DNA of 8,923 bases from JAUXEH01 sp965602945 (GTDB lineage Bacteria; Acidobacteriota; Aminicenantia; Aminicenantales; Aminicenantaceae). The notes below the pieces were generated by a model. It was not told the DNA's origin and made no database searches. It saw nothing but the letters and a program-made list of their open reading frames with translations. The first letter of the stretch is position 1, and every line of letters starts with the position of its first letter. Positions 6,116-8,923 of this stretch are shown here, in pieces. The stretch is taken from the NCBI GenBank assembly GCA_965602945.1, contig CBFDBC010000161.1:1-8923 (forward strand), given 5' to 3'. Both the position numbers and the translations under genes were made by a program.

Positions 6116-6246
6116 CTCAATCTCCCTGGTTGATGATCATATTCGGGGTGTACGTCAATTTTCCACGTTTGTGTGAATCGATCCCCTGAGGCCTGTTTTG
6201 AGGACCGCGCATCGAAGGCCTGCCTTGCCTGCGACCGCTCAAGGAT

Positions 6247-7134
6247 TCAGGGCTGGGTTTTGAGGGCCCTCTGGGCCGAGCGCAGCGTGTTCAGTAGCAA
6301 ACCGGCGATGGTCATGGGACCCACTCCGCCCGGGGAGGGCGATATTGCGCCGGCCACTTCCTTGACCTCCTCGAAGTCCACGTCCCCCACCCAGCGGTAG
6401 CCCCTTTCGGTGGTGGGGTCGTCGATCCGGTTACTGCCCACATCGATGACAAAGGCACCCGGCTTGACCCAGTCGGCCTTGACCATCTGTGCGCGCCCCA
6501 CGGCCGCAACCAGGATGTCGGCCCTGCGGCACACGCCCGGCAGGTCCTTGGTGCGGCTGTGGCAGACGGTGACCGTGGCGTTGCGGTGGATCAGCAGCAT
6601 GGCAGCGGGCATGCCCACGATGTTGCTGCGCCCCAGCACCACGGCCTCGGCACCGTCGAACTCGGCGCCCGCCTCTTCCAGGAGGGTGATGACACCTGCA
6701 GGAGTGCAGGGGACAAACAGCGGTTTGCGGCCCTTCATGGCCAGGCGGCCGATGTTGACGGGATGGAATCCGTCCACGTCCTTGCTCAGGGGGATGGTGT
6801 TCAGAACGGCCTCTTCGTCCAGATGGTCGGGCAGGGGCAGCTGCACCAGGATGCCGTGTACTGTGGGATCGTCCCCGAGCCGGCGCACCAGGCCCTCCAC
6901 CTCTTCCTGAGTGGAGTCAGCCGGCAGCTCGTGCCCGAAGGATTCGATTCCCACCTTCTTGCTGCGGTTCCGCTTCATGCGGACGTACTGCGCGGACGCC
7001 GGATCGTCGCCCACGATGACCGTGGCCAGGCCGGGCCGCATGCCGTGTTTCGCGTCCATTTCCACCACGGCGGCCTTGATCTCTTCTCTGATGCGGGTTG
7101 CCACCGCTTCGCCGTCAATGATCTTTGCACTCAC
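6247..7134 (-). CDS. folD: Bifunctional methylenetetrahydrofolate dehydrogenase / methenyltetrahydrofolate cyclohydrolase
   Basis: FolD interconverts 5,10-methylene-, 5,10-methenyl- and 10-formyl-tetrahydrofolate with NADP(H) in the cytosol, supplying one-carbon units for purines and formyl-Met. All signatures are present in the 295-residue product: GDDPASAQYVRMK with Tyr50 and Lys54, ILVQLPLP with Gln98, KDVDGFHPVN with Asp121, PCTPAGVI (142-149), the nucleotide loop VLGRSNIVGMP (166-176), VCHSRTKDL, FVIDVGSNR, and the C-terminal SPSPGGVGPMTIAGLL. The four catalytic residues fall at the same numbers as in the E. coli enzyme. The frame extends upstream to a TTG at 7161, but AGGAGG at 7142-7147 sits seven bases before the GTG at 7134 and only one base before an alternative GTG at 7140, so 7134 is preferred. 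Length and motifs are normal. A sigma-70-type promoter lies just upstream. Confidence 0.96.
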   Translation of the reverse strand: MSAKIIDGEAVATRIREEIKAAVVEMDAKHGMRPGLATVIVGDDPASAQYVRMKRNRSKKVGIESFGHELPADSTQEEVEGLVRRLGDDPTVHGILVQLPLPDHLDEEAVLNTIPLSKDVDGFHPVNIGRLAMKGRKPLFVPCTPAGVITLLEEAGAEFDGAEAVVLGRSNIVGMPAAMLLIHRNATVTVCHSRTKDLPGVCRRADILVAAVGRAQMVKADWVKPGAFVIDVGSNRIDDPTTERGYRWVGDVDFEEVKEVAGAISPSPGGVGPMTIAGLLLNTLRSAQRALKTQP

Positions 7135-7141
7135 TGTCACG

Positions 7142-7147
7142 CCTCCT
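7142..7147 (-). promoter_or_regulatory. Ribosome binding site fixing the folD start
   Basis: AGGAGG on the minus strand is seven bases from the GTG at 7134. A short CCTC-ACA-GAGG hairpin overlaps it and could slightly mask it. Confidence 0.8.
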
Positions 7148-7163
7148 CTGTGAGGTAACAAAT

Positions 7164-7192
7164 AGCATACACAAACCTCTCCCTCCCGTCAA
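7164..7192 (-). promoter_or_regulatory. Sigma-70-type promoter for folD
   Basis: On the minus strand TTGACG (7192-7187) is a 5/6 match to the -35 box and TATGCT (7169-7164) a 4/6 match to the -10 box, with the optimal 17-base spacer. Transcription would start near 7157, giving a leader of about 20-25 bases. This is the best promoter match in the window. Confidence 0.65.
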
Positions 7193-7318
7193 CTTTTTGT
7201 CTTTTTGGGGACGGACCATGAAATCTGCTGGAATAGAACGAGTTAGATGTAAAAACCAACGCAATATGAGCCTTAAACCGGTGTTTTTGGCCCCAAAAAG
7301 CGCAGAATAAGCGTGTTT
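7193..7318. other. Intergenic stretch with no recognised gene
   Basis: This is the unexplained middle part of the 335-base gap between folD and the permease gene. It contains a 16-base A/T-flanked inverted repeat (TTTTTGG-CC-CCAAAAA, 7284-7299) whose 2-base loop is too small for a good hairpin. I see no coding frame, RNA fold or operator here with support. Confidence 0.5.
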
Positions 7319-7417
7319 TTACGGTTTTTCGATTATCTTGCCCTTGTTGGCCGGGTGGGTGAAGAGCCGTACGATCCCCTGCTTGTCAATGATCACCGAG
7401 GTCGGGAACAATTTCTC
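7319..7417 (-). pseudogene. Orphan C-terminal fragment of a thioredoxin-fold (TlpA/redoxin-like) protein
   Basis: The minus strand encodes EKLFPTSVIIDKQGIVRLF, then a Lys-rich tail ending at TAA (7321-7319). The FPTSVIIDKQGIV segment is the cis-Pro / beta-strand hallmark near the C-terminus of TlpA-like thiol-disulfide oxidoreductases and peroxiredoxins (compare P-T-x-x-x-I-D-x-x-G). No start codon with a ribosome site and no CxxC active site precede it. The frame stays open upstream only to a stop near 7485, already inside the permease gene on the other strand. The simplest reading is a remnant left after the 5' part of the gene was deleted or replaced. A chance match of about 12 residues is possible but unlikely in such an ordered motif. 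Confidence 0.6.
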
Positions 7418-7430
7418 CTTTTGTCTCGTA
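7404..7430 (+). promoter_or_regulatory. Possible ECF-type promoter for the permease gene
   Basis: GGGAAC (7404-7409) and CGTA (7427-7430) are 17 bases apart, close to the ECF layout seen upstream of the sigma gene (16 bases there). Transcription would start near 7437, about 33 bases before the ATG. The -35 part lies in the dead redoxin coding sequence, so it may be fortuitous. Confidence 0.3.
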
Positions 7431-7469
7431 GAGTATAGAGAAGAGACCGAATCGAGGAGGGCGACGCCT

Positions 7470-8923
7470 ATGTTCAAGAACTATCTCAAGAGTGCACTGC
7501 GCAACCTTTATAAGCATAAAGGTTATTCACTCATCAATATCATAGGCCTGGCCATCGGTATGGCCTGCTGCCTTTTGATCCTGCTCTATGTCCGGCATGA
7601 GCTCAGCTACGATGCCTATCATGAGAATTCCGATCAGATCCACCGTGTTGCCATGGAGGCCCGCTGGGGGGGCAGAGACTTCGATATCGCCGTTTCGGCC
7701 GCCCCCATGGCCAAAACCATGGTGGATGAGTACCCGGAGATCCTGGATGCCGTCCGTTTCCGCAACCGCGGTGCCTACATCGTCCAGTACGGCGACACCA
7801 GCTTCCGCGAGCAAAGAGTTGCCTTTGCCGATCCTTCGGTCTTCCGCGTCTTCTCGATCCCCCTGCTCCGGGGCGATCCCGAGACCGTGCTCTCTTCACC
7901 CAACACCCTGGTGATCAGCCGGAAGACCGCTGAGAAATATTTCCGCGACGAAGAACCCATGGGGAAAACCCTCCGCCTGGAGAACCGGGACGATTTCCAG
8001 GTGGCCGGCGTTTTTGAAGACATGCCCGACAACTCCCACTTCCACTTCGACATAATGTTTGCCATGGAGTCTCTGCCGGAGAGCAAGAGCCAGGTCTGGC
8101 TCAGTCAGAATTTCCAGACCTATATCCTGCTGCGAGACGATGCGGACTGGACAGAAATGGAAGGCAAACTGGCAGGCCTCATGGACCGCTATTTCGGTCC
8201 TCAGATAGCGCAGTTTATAGGCCGATCCTATGAGGAGATCGTGGAGGAGGGCGCGATGTTCGCCCGATTCTACCTGCAGCCGCTCCGTTCCATCCATCTA
8301 CACTCCGACCTTCAGGGCGAGCTCGAGCCCACCAGCGATATCGGCTATGTGTACATCTTCTCGGCCATCGCACTCTTCGTCCTCCTCATCGCCTCCATCA
8401 ATTTCATGAACCTGGCCACCGCCCGTTCCGCGGGCCGGGCCAAGGAGGTCGGGATCCGCAAGGTCATGGGCTCGTTCCGCCGCCAGCTCGTGCTCCAATT
8501 TTTGACGGAATCCCTCTTGCTGAGCGTCATGTCCATGGCGCTGGCCATCGGCATCGTCCTGCTGGTGCTCCCCCTGTTCAACAACCTGGCGGGCAAGGCG
8601 CTCACCCTGTCGCTCCTGTTTCAGGGTCCAATGATCGCCATCATCCTCTTCATCACCACACTGACAGGCTTCCTGGCCGGGAGCTATCCGGCCTTTTTCA
8701 TCTCCGCCTTCCAGCCCGTCGATACGCTCAAGGGAAGACTGCGGACCGGGCTCAAGTCGGGGAGGCTGCGCAGCGGGCTGGTGATCTTCCAGTTTGCCGC
8801 CTCCATCATCCTGATCATCGGGACCTTCGTGGTCTACAACCAGCTCCACTACGTCCAGAACAAGAAACTGGGATTCGAAAAGGAACAGGTGCTCATCCTC
8901 GACAACGCCTACCTGCTCAGAGA
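7470..8923 (+). CDS. ABC transporter permease, MacB/FtsX family, C-terminus outside the window
   Basis: The frame runs 484 codons from ATG 7470 to the window edge without a stop. GAGGAGG lies nine bases upstream. The N-terminus (MFKNYLKSALRNLYKHKGY) and first span (about residues 18-40) are typical of large FtsX-like permeases of about 800 residues. A periplasmic MacB_PCD domain follows at about 45-285. Then come TM2 at about 291-315, the cytoplasmic FtsX signature with KEVGIRKVMGSFRRQLVLQF (about 325-344), TM3 about 348-370 and TM4 about 388-411. After a basic linker the second half begins with TM5 about 437-457 and GFEKEQVLILD. Such permeases work with an ATPase of the LolD/MacB type in efflux, lipoprotein release or mechanotransmission, not classical import. 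No ATPase gene lies upstream in the window; it may be downstream. The substrate is unknown. Confidence 0.9.
   Translation, partial: MFKNYLKSALRNLYKHKGYSLINIIGLAIGMACCLLILLYVRHELSYDAYHENSDQIHRVAMEARWGGRDFDIAVSAAPMAKTMVDEYPEILDAVRFRNRGAYIVQYGDTSFREQRVAFADPSVFRVFSIPLLRGDPETVLSSPNTLVISRKTAEKYFRDEEPMGKTLRLENRDDFQVAGVFEDMPDNSHFHFDIMFAMESLPESKSQVWLSQNFQTYILLRDDADWTEMEGKLAGLMDRYFGPQIAQFIGRSYEEIVEEGAMFARFYLQPLRSIHLHSDLQGELEPTSDIGYVYIFSAIALFVLLIASINFMNLATARSAGRAKEVGIRKVMGSFRRQLVLQFLTESLLLSVMSMALAIGIVLLVLPLFNNLAGKALTLSLLFQGPMIAIILFITTLTGFLAGSYPAFFISAFQPVDTLKGRLRTGLKSGRLRSGLVIFQFAASIILIIGTFVVYNQLHYVQNKKLGFEKEQVLILDNAYLLR

Noticed and set aside
6136..6157. TTGACG and TATGAT upstream of the aminopeptidase gene as a promoter
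   Set aside because: They are only 11 bases apart; no partner box lies at 16-18 bases for either.
6116..6246. A terminator or riboswitch between folD and the aminopeptidase gene
   Set aside because: Two AGGCCT palindromes are present, but no stem followed by a U-run on the minus strand and no known riboswitch pattern.
7284..7299. The inverted repeat TTTTTGG-CC-CCAAAAA as a terminator or operator
   Set aside because: The loop would be two bases and most pairs are A-T, so a stable RNA hairpin is unlikely; no gene end or promoter is placed to use it.
8298..8849. A 183-codon minus-strand frame opposite the permease
   Set aside because: Its product is rich in Asp, Glu, Gly and His, as expected for the complement of a hydrophobic membrane-protein gene. 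The permease frame has clear FtsX motifs.
1..8923. CRISPR array, insertion sequence, tRNA or rRNA
   Set aside because: No regularly spaced repeats, transposase motifs, terminal repeats with target duplications, or tRNA/rRNA-like sequence were seen on either strand.

Overview
The window is GC-rich bacterial chromosome with seven supported genes, two of them cut by the window edges. The gene types and protein styles suggest an uncultured Gram-negative-type lineage. They are a secreted M1 peptidase with C-terminal HEAT-like repeats, a monofunctional proline dehydrogenase, and a long FtsX/MacB permease with the N-terminus common in Bacteroidota, Acidobacteriota, Aminicenantota and relatives. There is no rRNA or marker gene, so the phylum is an inference. 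I see no mobile element, CRISPR array, tRNA or rRNA.

Layout: (1) 1-988, plus strand: a galactokinase-family GHMP kinase without its N-terminus, followed by a stem-loop lacking a U-run. (2) 1083-1994, plus strand: proline dehydrogenase starting at GTG, with a pair of 13-bp direct repeats just upstream. It converges on the next operon at a 20-bp perfect hairpin (2005-2051) that looks like a shared bidirectional terminator. (3) 3769-2051, minus strand: an ECF sigma factor, its overlapping zinc-finger anti-sigma factor, and a three-segment membrane protein with a double zinc ribbon, probably one operon. An ECF-type promoter motif precedes the sigma gene, suggesting autoregulation. (4) 3770-3982: an intergenic stretch with successive hairpins and a plus-strand terminator-like element. 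It may hold a small RNA and/or a 35-codon small ORF. (5) 6115-3983, minus strand: the secreted M1 aminopeptidase. (6) 7134-6247, minus strand: folD, with a good sigma-70-type promoter. (7) 7319-7417, minus strand: the orphan C-terminal end of a thioredoxin-fold protein. (8) 7470 to the window end, plus strand: an ABC transporter permease of the MacB/FtsX type, cut by the edge.

Most of the window is housekeeping and catabolic metabolism: sugar phosphorylation, proline oxidation, one-carbon metabolism and peptide degradation. The sigma/anti-sigma/zinc-ribbon cassette is the main regulatory unit. The permease has an upstream motif resembling the putative sigma autoregulatory promoter, which raises the untested possibility that the same envelope-sensing sigma controls it. 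No clearly new system is visible. The best leads are the three-gene sigma cassette, the possible small RNA or sORF, and the variant active-site motifs of the kinase and proline dehydrogenase.
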